This document shows positions 1 through 6,798 of a stretch of 64,000 bases of DNA, piece by piece. Position numbers and translations under genes: made by a program. The DNA is from Planctomycetes bacterium B3_Pla (GTDB lineage Bacteria > Planctomycetota > Phycisphaerae > Sedimentisphaerales > Anaerobacaceae). Every line of letters begins with the position of its first letter. Positions within the stretch are counted from its first letter, which is position 1. Where the stretch lies: contig NJBM01000020.1 of assembly GCA_005223045.1 (NCBI GenBank), positions 1-64,000 of the forward strand, in the 5' to 3' direction. The notes beneath the pieces are model-generated. The model was not told the origin of the DNA, did no database searches, and was given only the letters and a program-made list of their open reading frames with translations.

Positions 1-247
1 ATGAGAGGCTGACAATCCGCTCGGCTAATATCAATTCCATGTAGCCGGCGGGGCGCATCTCGGCCAGCATTTTCTCTTTCAGCAGGTCGTAGTCTTCCCG
101 GCTCTCGTCGAAGACAACGTCGGCGGCTGAAAAGAGCCCGTGCTTGAGCGCATTTTGCGCGACCGCGGCCTTGCCCTCGGCGGTCCTGGGGCCAGTTGAA
201 TTCTGAGCGTTTTGTCGATTAGCATTGATTTGAGCTTCGGTTGACAT
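1..247 (-). CDS. Hypothetical protein of a repeated planctomycete family (partial, 3' end outside window)
   Basis: The minus-strand frame opens with ATG at 245-247, behind an AAAGGGG ribosome-binding site, and stays open for 82 codons to the left edge. The protein starts MSTEAQINANRQNAQ and contains TGPRTAEGKA and NALKHGLFS. This N-terminus is one I recall from a protein found in many copies in planctomycete and acidobacterial genomes; its function is unknown. No catalytic motif, signal peptide or membrane segment is visible in the part present. The right-hand flank is a long non-coding stretch full of palindromes, a setting that fits a gene family spread by duplication or mobility. The start is well supported; the function is not known. 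Confidence 0.7.
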   Translation of the reverse strand, partial: MSTEAQINANRQNAQNSTGPRTAEGKAAVAQNALKHGLFSAADVVFDESREDYDLLKEKMLAEMRPAGYMELILAERIVSLS

Positions 248-509
248 TAGAAAACCCCTTTCTGAAATGATTATTGATTATTTTCTATTGATTATTGTTT
301 GTTTGCGATACCCGCTTTCACCGGCACAAGCTGACTATTTACTATTGTTTTTGACATTAACAATTTAATGATATTGTTTGATATACATCATATTCTGTGC
401 ACTGTTGGCTGTCAAGGGAAATTTTTTCAAAAAATAATATTTTGCCACAGATTTCACAGACGGACACTGATTGAATAATCGTATTGCGTGCGGCGTAAAG
501 GCAGATCAT

Positions 510-575
510 GTAGGGTGCGATGAATCGCACCATTGACATGCTCCCACATTATCGGTGCGATTCATCGCACCCTAC
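510..575. repeat. Perfect 22-bp inverted repeat, GTAGGGTG family
   Basis: The arms at 510-531 and 554-575 are exact reverse complements separated by 22 bp. Each arm begins or ends with GTAGGGTG and is itself nearly palindromic (GGTGCGAT-GA-ATCGCACC). The design, two hairpins bounded by GTAGGGTG and CACCCTAC, recurs at 1821-1912, 9804-9940 and 10687-10830 with different arm sequences. It looks like a bipartite REP/BIME-type or MITE-like element. It could also fold as a large hairpin in RNA, but no T-run follows. Confidence 0.8.
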
Positions 576-667
576 CTGCTGATAGCCTGATGATCTGATA
601 TCCACTACCTGATTTTCTGTTACCCTGATAACCTAATACAAATTCGCAAGCGTTACGACAGATCAAA

Positions 668-775
668 GGGCGACCACGTGGGGTCGCCCCTACAAAATCT
701 CTGTAAATCCTGTAATCCTGTCAGAAAAGACCTTTAAGGATTTAAATTCACCACGAAGGGCACGAAGAACCACGA
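668..775. repeat. GGGCGACC palindrome plus tail, copy 1
   Basis: The palindrome GGGCGACC...GGTCGCCC (668-689) is followed by CTACAAAATCT, then AATCCTGTAATCCTGTC and a CACGAAGG phrase. The same order of words occurs at 4318-4425, so the similarity runs for about 100 bp beyond the hairpin. It appears to be a dispersed intergenic repeat of unknown function. Confidence 0.65.
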
Positions 776-1121
776 AGAAGAACAATAATCAATAGTAAAT
801 CGCAAATAGTCAATAGGGGAAAGATCCCGTCCAAAAAGGACTTTTTTGCAAATTCTTCAAAAAAAATCAAAAAAACCATCAACATTTGCCCATTCAGAAA
901 CGCCATATAAATAGAAGGACCAAATATGTGCGCCGATGGCCATGGAGGCCTTATGATTCAGGGCAGTTTTTTCGCTGAATGTGTTTGTTCTGGCCGGAAT
1001 AGCGGGTACAATGTGAAACAGCGAACATTTCCCGATTTTCGAGCCGGACGTAAAGGCTCTCCGGCGCGCCCGCCAATTACGGGACACCGACGGGGACGGA
1101 GTCTAAGACTGTAGTCTGAGC

Positions 1122-1158
1122 AAAAAAGTACCGGACACCTTTAATTCCCTTAATTCCG
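1122..1158. repeat. Inverted partial copy of the cassette-flanking repeat
   Basis: AAAAAGTACCGGACACC followed by TTTAATTCCC is the reverse complement of the words that close the next gene near 1733-1790 (GGAATTAAAGG and GGTGTCCGGTACATTTTT). The gene at 1170-1739 is therefore bracketed by inverted copies of one sequence. Confidence 0.65.
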
Positions 1159-1169
1159 CCTGTATTGGT

Positions 1170-1739
1170 ATGAGTAAAATATCTAAAAAATTAAGCAACC
1201 GACAGAGAATCTTTTCCGTTTATGTGCCTGCAATCGCGGCGATAGTGACGTCATTAGGAGTGCTTTATCAGGTATTTGTACCAAATACTCCACTAGTCAT
1301 AAGTGACAAGTCTATTATTGAAGAAAATAAAAGGTTACTGGCAGAGAAAGAGTCGCTCGAGTCAAAAAAGGCCATACTCGAGACAAAACTACGAGAACTG
1401 GAAAATCAGATTGCTGCCATAAAGAGAAAAGGTGATTCTCAATCTGATAAAACTCAACCAGCGATTGATTACTGGATTGTAACAGCTTTAAAGACAATTG
1501 TCGTATATATAACTCTAATATTTTCTGCCTTTTCAACGTTTTTAACTTTCTTAGGAGACCTATTTTTACTTCTGTTTGGATTCTCATTTGTCCTGACAAA
1601 GGGATTATGGGATTTTGCTTGGAATAAAGTTACAATTGGATGGTATTGGGAACAAGCAAGATGGTATGGTGTTTTGGCAGGAATTCTGCTCATTATGGTT
1701 ATTTCGTTGTCAACAGAAGTATCCAAAAGCAGGAATTAA
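1170..1739 (+). CDS. Hypothetical membrane protein with a coiled coil
   Basis: This 189-residue protein matches no family I recognise. A first hydrophobic segment lies at about residues 17-38 (VYVPAIAAIVTSLGVLYQVF). A charged heptad-type stretch at about 50-88, rich in Glu, Lys and Leu, should form a coiled coil. Two or three hydrophobic segments follow at about 105-145 and 168-182. The DNA is AT-rich compared with the long genes further right, and no clear ribosome-binding site precedes the ATG. It sits between inverted copies of a repeat (1122-1158 and 1731-1816), which suggests it moved in as a unit. A role in a membrane complex is possible but not shown. Confidence 0.6.
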   Translation: MSKISKKLSNRQRIFSVYVPAIAAIVTSLGVLYQVFVPNTPLVISDKSIIEENKRLLAEKESLESKKAILETKLRELENQIAAIKRKGDSQSDKTQPAIDYWIVTALKTIVVYITLIFSAFSTFLTFLGDLFLLLFGFSFVLTKGLWDFAWNKVTIGWYWEQARWYGVLAGILLIMVISLSTEVSKSRN

Positions 1740-1816
1740 AGGTGTCCGAGGGATTAAAGGGGGATTAAAGGAGGTGTCCGGTACATTTTTCGGTGAGTTG
1801 TGCTTGATAATGGCAG
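1731..1816. repeat. Cassette-flanking repeat, copy A
   Basis: This copy begins at the stop of the upstream gene, carries the word GGATTAAAGG two or three times, then GGTGTCCGGTACATTTTTC and GAGTTGTGCTTGATAATG. The last part recurs at 2963-3000 and 3738-3780, each time just downstream of a small AT-rich gene. Confidence 0.7.
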
Positions 1817-1820
1817 TAGC

Positions 1821-1912
1821 GTAGGGTGGGGCTCCCTTGGGGATGCCTTACGGTATTGCCCCACCTTCAAGAATGTCACGTGCTTTGGTCGGTGGGCTGA
1901 AGCCCACCCTAC
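1821..1912. repeat. Bipartite palindromic element, GTAGGGTG family
   Basis: The element runs from GTAGGGTGGGGC to GCCCACCCTAC. The right arm is a tight hairpin (GGTGGGCT-GA-AGCCCACC) and the left arm pairs GGTGGGGC with GCCCCACC. It has the same layout as the element at 510-575 but a different core. Confidence 0.65.
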
Positions 1913-1936
1913 ATTACTCTCTTGAACACGATTCCC

Positions 1937-1966
1937 CTTAACTTAGTGCCATTACATGGTGTCCCC
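1937..1966. repeat. 30-bp dispersed repeat, copy 1
   Basis: CTTAACTTAGTGCCATTA followed by CATGGTGTCCCC recurs at 10032-10061 with a single difference (C to T). Both copies lie in repeat-rich intergenic DNA about 8 kb apart. Function unknown. Confidence 0.7.
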
Positions 1967-2067
1967 GGAATTATTCGGAATTATTACGTAAATTTTAATA
2001 GGTGGCAATCCATAGTTATTTTCCTAAGAGAAAATTGAGCCTTGAATAAACAAAATTGGGAATTGTA

Positions 2068-2931
2068 ATGACTGTTCTTTATCACTATTGTTCAAATGCT
2101 GCTTTCCAATCAATTGTTGAGAATCGTTCGATCTGGCTATCTGCACTTTCGCTGTCAAGCGATACAATGGAAGGCAAATTAGTTACAAATGTTATTGCAG
2201 AAATGGCCAAATCTGACGGTTTAGACCAAGCGAACATACAAAGACTCAAAGAATCTGTTTCTTTGCTTGAACAAATGATGGAAGGCTTAGGTTTCTGCCT
2301 TTCTGAAAAAGGTGATTTGTTAAGTCAATGGCGTGGCTACGCTGATGATGCAACTGGAGTTTCTGTTGGATTCTCAAAAAAATATCTTGAAAAGCTCTCA
2401 GAAGTTCGACTCAATCCCCAAAAATCCGGCTTTACGCTAAATAAGGTTGAGTACGAATACGAATCTCAAAAGAAACGAATACAGGCGACATATGACAAAA
2501 TAAAAGAACTGATAAATCAAGGTGCTTATAAACCGCTCAAATTTCAAACTATATTAAAATTTAAAACGGACGATGAAATTGAAGCAGAGAATAAAATAAT
2601 AAAGAAAACATTCTGGGATTTATCTCTAACGATATTGCCTCTTATCTTTGAACTATTTTTATTGAAAACAAAGGCTTTTCAAGAAGAGCAAGAATGGCGA
2701 TTGATCTCTTATCTCTTAAAAATTAGTGATGACGAGTGTTGCTTCCAATCTTTTCCTAATAAAATTGTTCCGTATAGAAAATATTCTTTATCAAATTTAG
2801 AAGAAAATCCAATAGTTGAGGTGATTTTAGGGCCTAAAAACAGTACACCAAAGTATGTTATAGATAGACTTTTAAAACAAAATAATTTTGAGATCGTAAA
2901 CGTTGTTCGCTCAGAAGCATCTTATAGATAA
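2068..2931 (+). CDS. DUF2971 domain-containing protein
   Basis: The 287-residue protein has the marks of the DUF2971 family: LYHYCS near the start, an IWLS segment, a DTMEGK acidic pair and the core LSQWRGYADDATGVSVGFS at about residues 90-112. The biochemical role of the family is not established. The frame could start at TTG 2056, but ATG 2068 gives the usual family start (MTVLYHYC) and is preferred. The gene is AT-rich, has no operon partner, and is followed within 35 bp by another copy of the cassette repeat. The short AT-rich gene in a repeat-bounded slot suggests horizontal gain. Confidence 0.8.
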   Translation: MTVLYHYCSNAAFQSIVENRSIWLSALSLSSDTMEGKLVTNVIAEMAKSDGLDQANIQRLKESVSLLEQMMEGLGFCLSEKGDLLSQWRGYADDATGVSVGFSKKYLEKLSEVRLNPQKSGFTLNKVEYEYESQKKRIQATYDKIKELINQGAYKPLKFQTILKFKTDDEIEAENKIIKKTFWDLSLTILPLIFELFLLKTKAFQEEQEWRLISYLLKISDDECCFQSFPNKIVPYRKYSLSNLEENPIVEVILGPKNSTPKYVIDRLLKQNNFEIVNVVRSEASYR

Positions 2932-2944
2932 AGATGAATGCATA

Positions 2945-3069
2945 AGGGAATTAAAGGGGTACGGTACATTTTTCGATGAGTTGATCTTGATAATGACAGG
3001 TTTTGACGGAGGATAGTGGGTGCCCTGAATTACGGTGGAGCTTTGGGACGCAGATATCGGCTGGAATTA
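2945..3069. repeat. Cassette-flanking repeat, copy B
   Basis: The unit reads GGAATTAAAGG, GGTACATTTTTCGATGAG, CTTGATAATGACAGGTTTTG, then GGAGCTTTGGGACGCAGA and ATCGGCTGGAATT. The same words in the same order make up copy C at 3701-3825, and the first half makes up copy A. It follows the DUF2971 gene directly. Confidence 0.75.
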
Positions 3070-3250
3070 AGGGTGGTGGCCACGGAATTATTCGGGAATT
3101 ATTTAAATAAATCCGGCGAAGGTACAGCGAGTAATAAGGTGATGGTGGTATTATAAAATGAACCATAGAGGAGACCAAGTACACGGAGATGTTTGGCCGG
3201 ATGACAGAGTGTGCGGAAACCATATAAACGAGAGTTACGGGGAATGTAAG

Positions 3251-3616
3251 ATGGATAAAAATTGTTTGCCTGAGAAAAAAAGCGAATTACCCCCGACCTC
3301 TTTTATCGTAAAGATAGGTCTTTTCAGTGTCGTGGTGTTAGGAGTAGTATTTACTTGTTCGTTTTTTGCCGTCCTTGTGTACAGTTTTTTTACCGACGAG
3401 CAGTGGGTCGAGTTGTCGAAAGAGCACGCCTCGGCCGTGGTAGGAATACCGATTGCGACAGTAAGTGCGTTCTTGCTTGTCTCAATTTTGCAAGTTACGA
3501 CTGGGAAAGTTGAGTTTGAAGGCATAGGTTTCAAGTTTCGCGGCGCCTCCGGGCCCGTTGTGCTATGGATTGCCTGTTTCATTGCTATGGTGATAAGTAT
3601 CAAGCTATTATGGTAA
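3251..3616 (+). CDS. Small membrane protein of unknown function
   Basis: From ATG 3251 the protein has 121 residues. The frame is open upstream to 3158, but the codons before 3251 do not look protein-like. Three hydrophobic segments are visible: about residues 18-45 (IGLFSVVVLGVVFTCSFFAV), 62-80 (VVGIPIATVSAFLLVSIL) and 100-120 (VVLWIACFIAMVISIKLLW). Between the last two lies a polar segment, FEGIGFKFRGASGP. This ending resembles small membrane proteins I have seen annotated only as hypothetical. It is flanked by repeat copies B and C, like the two genes before it. Confidence 0.6.
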   Translation: MDKNCLPEKKSELPPTSFIVKIGLFSVVVLGVVFTCSFFAVLVYSFFTDEQWVELSKEHASAVVGIPIATVSAFLLVSILQVTTGKVEFEGIGFKFRGASGPVVLWIACFIAMVISIKLLW

Positions 3617-3700
3617 TGATCATAGAGACTCTGAACATCTGTGCCTTGGGGAAATCGGCGGATACCTTACTTATTTCTCCCTTTCATTGAAGGGAATTGG

Positions 3701-3825
3701 CAAATCCGGAATTACAGGTGTACGCCTGCCCCATAGGGGTACATTTTTCGATGAGTTGTGCTTGATAATGACAGGTTTTGATAGAGGACAGCGGAGCTTT
3801 GGGACGCAGACATCGGCTGGAATTG
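3701..3825. repeat. Cassette-flanking repeat, copy C
   Basis: It shares GGTACATTTTTCGATGAG, TTGTGCTTGATAATGACAGG, GCGGAGCTTTGGGACGCAGA and CATCGGCTGGAATT with copy B. A short array of GGCTAAAGG words follows, comparable to the GGATTAAAGG words of copy A. It closes the third small-gene slot. Confidence 0.75.
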
Positions 3826-4317
3826 AGAAGGCTAAAGGAGGCTAAAGGGGTCAAGGCTAAAGGGGTCATGCCGTGATTATTAGCATTTTGTACTTGAGAC
3901 CGGTGATATTGGAGCTATGATCATCATTAGTTGGAGGTTTGCGTGAGGTTGTGAGAGGTTGCAGCAGAATCATGGTACTTGCTGTAAGCAGCGCCGGGCG
4001 AGGTCTGTTGCGGATTCGTCCTGCGCTGAGGCTGCGCGCATGGATGGCTATGGAGCGACGATGAGGCGGTATAAGGAGAACCTGCCCGATGCGGCAGCGG
4101 GGATGAAAACTCGCATGATACCGACGTTGAAGAGAGCTGTTTTGATAAGTCTGCTGATCGGATTGGCTGCCGGGATCAAAAACCGTCCTCGGCCGCGGCT
4201 TCTCAACTCGCCAAGTGCCGTCGAGAGTTTCGCAAGGCGTGCATCAGCTATCACCGATTCAGGCCTGAATACCGGAAGGGGTCAGGTTTATCTTTTTGCT
4301 GTTGACGAGGGCCGAAA

Positions 4318-4425
4318 GGGCGACCACACAGGGTCGCCCCTACAAAATCTGGAAAAATCCCGTAATCCTGTCTAAAATGAACTTTTGGAACTTGGATTCG
4401 CCACGAAGGCACAGCATGCTCTGAG
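4318..4425. repeat. GGGCGACC palindrome plus tail, copy 2
   Basis: GGGCGACC (4318-4325) pairs with GGTCGCCC (4332-4339), followed by CTACAAAATCT, then GTAATCCTGTC and GCCACGAAGG. It is the partner of 668-775. Confidence 0.65.
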
Positions 4426-4471
4426 CGAAGCCGAATGGGAGGTAGATGAGAGATGTATCTTATTTCGTTTG

Positions 4472-5467
4472 CTAATTTGACCTATGCCGAAATTGAATCC
4501 GTCCGTACTCAAAGAGATTGGCGACAGCCCAAAGATCTTCTATTATCCCGTCCTTTTCCATATCCGGCAGTATCCGGCTTGCGAAATCAGTGTTTCGTTC
4601 GTTCTCAGAGAAACCTGCACTTGCCAGGAATTCCCGGAGCTGGTCGCAGCCCTCTGAGTTTTTCATGCAAGTTGCTATTTGAGCTTCGGCTCCATCGTTT
4701 ATCGTTTGTCCTGCCGCCACCCTCCAAAGGAAGACTTCCTGGATGTTTTCCGCAACATTTTTTGGAATATCGACGGAGATACTATTGTTCATCCTGGTTT
4801 CCTGCCAGGCGGCATGTCCTTTTACAGGCTGGTCTATATGCCGACAAATCTGGACTTCATTAAGATGAGGAAGCGAGCCTCCAAAGGTCAAACTTAGCCC
4901 TTCCAGGCATTTTAGAAGATTGACCAATTCTTCATAAGTTATGTCGTCCGCCAGATTGACAACCACTTCTATTTTTTCTTTTAAGCCGGGCTGGCTGTCT
5001 TCGATAGCTGTCTCTAAGATGGCTGTCTCAACGATGGTTCCCTCGAGGTTAGCCCCCCAAAGGTTGGCCTTTTCAAGGTTAGCACCCCTGAGATCGGCAT
5101 TCTCAAGGTTGGCTGAGACAAGACAGGCTTCCTCAAGATTGGCCTCGCTGAGGGCGGCTCCCCAAAGGTTGACCTTTTCAAGGTTAGCTCTCCTAAGATC
5201 GGCGTTTCTCAGGTCGGCTGCCAGAAGGTCGGCTCCCTCAAATCGTGCTCCCGCAAGGTTGGCTCCGGTAAGTTTGGCTCCTTCAAGCCTGGCCCCTCTT
5301 AGATCGGCATTTTGCAGATGAATTCTGATCTCAGGTTGCTCGGCACAGTAACTGTTCCATTCTGATATGTTCTGCTTCTCCGAACAACGTTTGAGAATGT
5401 CATATTGCTTCTGATTTAACTTACTTTGATCCTCTTGGAATGTCGCGTTGTTATTTTCTCTGGCCAT
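4472..5467 (-). CDS. Pentapeptide-repeat protein
   Basis: The 331-residue protein has a 50-residue polar N-terminus, then about 20 consecutive A(D/N)LXX repeats at about residues 50-155 (for example NADLRGARLEGAKLTGANL). These should form a right-handed quadrilateral beta-helix. The C-terminal 170 residues are a separate domain with predicted alpha/beta character and no motif I recognise (EKIEVVVNLADDITYEELV near its start). The frame extends to 5548, but ATG 5467 has an AAGGTAAG ribosome-binding site and removes a non-protein-like leader. It lies 77 bp downstream of the STAS-PilZ gene on the same strand and is probably co-transcribed. Pentapeptide proteins usually act through protein binding; the partner is unknown. 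Confidence 0.85.
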   Translation of the reverse strand: MARENNNATFQEDQSKLNQKQYDILKRCSEKQNISEWNSYCAEQPEIRIHLQNADLRGARLEGAKLTGANLAGARFEGADLLAADLRNADLRRANLEKVNLWGAALSEANLEEACLVSANLENADLRGANLEKANLWGANLEGTIVETAILETAIEDSQPGLKEKIEVVVNLADDITYEELVNLLKCLEGLSLTFGGSLPHLNEVQICRHIDQPVKGHAAWQETRMNNSISVDIPKNVAENIQEVFLWRVAAGQTINDGAEAQIATCMKNSEGCDQLREFLASAGFSENERNTDFASRILPDMEKDGIIEDLWAVANLFEYGRIQFRHRSN

Positions 5468-5544
5468 GATTAGATTCTTACCTTTACAGAAAATGGAAGT
5501 GACCCGGCAAAAGAAGCCGGTCGGATATTGTCTGATGAAAAAGG

Positions 5545-6339
5545 TCAAATAGTTACATTTTCCTTCGCTTCATAATACGTGCCGTCAGGGCTATAGAGCT
5601 TCTGAAGAGCTTGACGACCTTCAGGATTGGTTTTTAATCCGATGAACTCCAAGCCAAGGCAAACGTTCCTGCTATCTGCCGTTGGCAGAATCTTTTTGAT
5701 CTGGGCATCAAATGTCAGCAGTGGTTCGGCGGGGTTCGGCTTGAATTCAAGTCCCATCAGCCGGCCTTTACCAAGCAATGTATCTTCTGTGGCTTCGATA
5801 GCCACCTGGATTCCCCCTTCTGAAATGTCCACGAGCCTTCCGTGCCAAAAGTGTCCCGGGAGCTGCTTGTGATAGTCGTCATAGCGGCCGCCGTGCCAAA
5901 GGAGCACATTCACCTGCAACCACCAGGGGATTTTCAAACGGAAATACTTTCTTCTCTCCAACGGCTTAGCATTGTCCAAATTACGAATTTCCAGAATTCC
6001 ACTGTCCACCTGTTCGACCGATGGTGTAAGGACAATCTCAGAAGCGTTGGCTATTTTGAAGATTCTGTCAAAACCATACAGGTGGAAGATTCGCCTTGTG
6101 GCCGCATTCAGATTATAAAACATGCAACAACACCCACGTTCGCTCAAAACGCGGCACAATGTCGTAAGCCGACGGAGGGTTTGGCAGGTAGGCTTGTCAA
6201 CGGCCCCGAGATCCACAATGAGGTCGGATTTGGGACTATCAAGCGCTATCTTCGCGGTGATGGCATTGAGTTCGTCACCGGTCTGCGGCTCCGCTGGTAA
6301 CTTAATGATGAGAATATTGTCAGACCAATCGTGGTCCAT
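5545..6339 (-). CDS. STAS-PilZ fusion protein, likely c-di-GMP-responsive
   Basis: The 264-residue cytoplasmic protein has an N-terminal STAS/anti-sigma-antagonist-like domain at about residues 1-105 (ILIIKLPAE; DLIVDLGAVDKPT; LYGFDRIFKI). A PilZ domain follows at about 125-250. The c-di-GMP-binding signature is complete: RKYFR (R130 to R134) and DISEGG (D171 to G176). The frame could start further left at TTG, but ATG 6339 follows GGAAGGAGAG at a suitable distance. The STAS part lacks an obvious phosphorylatable Ser/Thr in the canonical D-S context, so a structural or docking role is as likely as a partner-switch role. It probably forms a two-gene operon with the pentapeptide-repeat gene. 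Confidence 0.8.
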   Translation of the reverse strand: MDHDWSDNILIIKLPAEPQTGDELNAITAKIALDSPKSDLIVDLGAVDKPTCQTLRRLTTLCRVLSERGCCCMFYNLNAATRRIFHLYGFDRIFKIANASEIVLTPSVEQVDSGILEIRNLDNAKPLERRKYFRLKIPWWLQVNVLLWHGGRYDDYHKQLPGHFWHGRLVDISEGGIQVAIEATEDTLLGKGRLMGLEFKPNPAEPLLTFDAQIKKILPTADSRNVCLGLEFIGLKTNPEGRQALQKLYSPDGTYYEAKENVTI

Positions 6340-6531
6340 TAGCTCATTCTCTCCTTCCAATAAGCTAAGAAGTCAACAAAGGTGCTAATATGTGCGACGC
6401 TCTGGATCAGGACAAACGGCTTGATCCTAAGCGAAAACCTTACTTCTTAGAAACAGATACAGAAGAAGCCCTGACAGTCTAATTTGACTCAGCCTCCTTG
6501 TTTGTCTTTTGGACTACTTCCAATTAAAGCG

Positions 6532-6590
6532 TAAGAAATGGAATAGAGAATGCAAAATAAATCATAAGAGATGGGATGAAGAATGCAAAA
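6532..6590. repeat. 26-bp direct repeat pair in a 459-bp intergenic stretch
   Basis: TAAGAAATGGAATAGAGAAT and TAAGAGATGGGATGAAGAAT, each followed by GCAAAA, begin 33 bp apart at 6532 and 6565. The rest of the divergent intergenic stretch 6340-6798 shows no gene. Its only other landmark is a TATAAT at 6726-6731, without a good -35 box. Confidence 0.5.
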
Positions 6591-6798
6591 CCATAGTGAA
6601 CTCCAGGCCGAGGAGTCACGATCTTATCAGACATCAAAATTCAATGCTGCCCCGGCACCAAACCTCAATCAGATGATTTTGGCAGTTCCCCCAGGCCACG
6701 GTCAGAACCGTTGAAATGAACTGCATATAATGTTATTATGGTCAATTATGGAGCTGGTGGCATACAGGAGTACTACTTATAAGGAGCAGGTAATTATC

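Larger units (their letters stand above)
248..1169. other. Intergenic region with palindromic repeats, no convincing gene
   Basis: No frame here looks like a real protein. The stretch holds a perfect inverted repeat (510-575), a GGGCGACC/GGTCGCCC palindrome (668-689) with a tail repeated near 4318, and a phrase of CACGAAG triplets near 752-780. At 1122-1158 lies an inverted half of the repeat that follows the next gene. The sequence at 430-480 (CCACAGATTTCACAG) belongs to the same wording as the repeat at 9769-9802. Confidence 0.6.
3617..4471. other. Intergenic region with repeats, no convincing gene
   Basis: The stretch holds cassette repeat copy C (3701-3825), a run of GGCTAAAGG words (about 3828-3868), and the second GGGCGACC palindrome with its tail (4318-4425). 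An open frame at 3959-4375 reads through this palindrome and has no protein-like features, so I do not call it. Confidence 0.55.

Noticed and set aside
857..1114. Short open frames on both strands between the first gene and 1170
   Set aside because: They overlap each other on opposite strands, have odd composition and no start signals; no homologous feature can be named.
1731..3825. Integron attC sites between the small genes
   Set aside because: The arrangement is suggestive, but the core GTTRRRY and inverse core RYYYAAC pairs were not found at fitting distances by eye, and no integrase lies in the window.
3959..4375. 138-codon open frame on the plus strand
   Set aside because: It reads through the GGGCGACC palindrome and its repeated tail, has no ribosome-binding site and no protein-like pattern; best seen as chance in GC-rich intergenic DNA.
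6711..6731. Promoter TTGAAA-TATAAT before the multihaem gene
   Set aside because: The spacer is only 9 bp, too short for a sigma70 promoter; only the -10-like box is notable.
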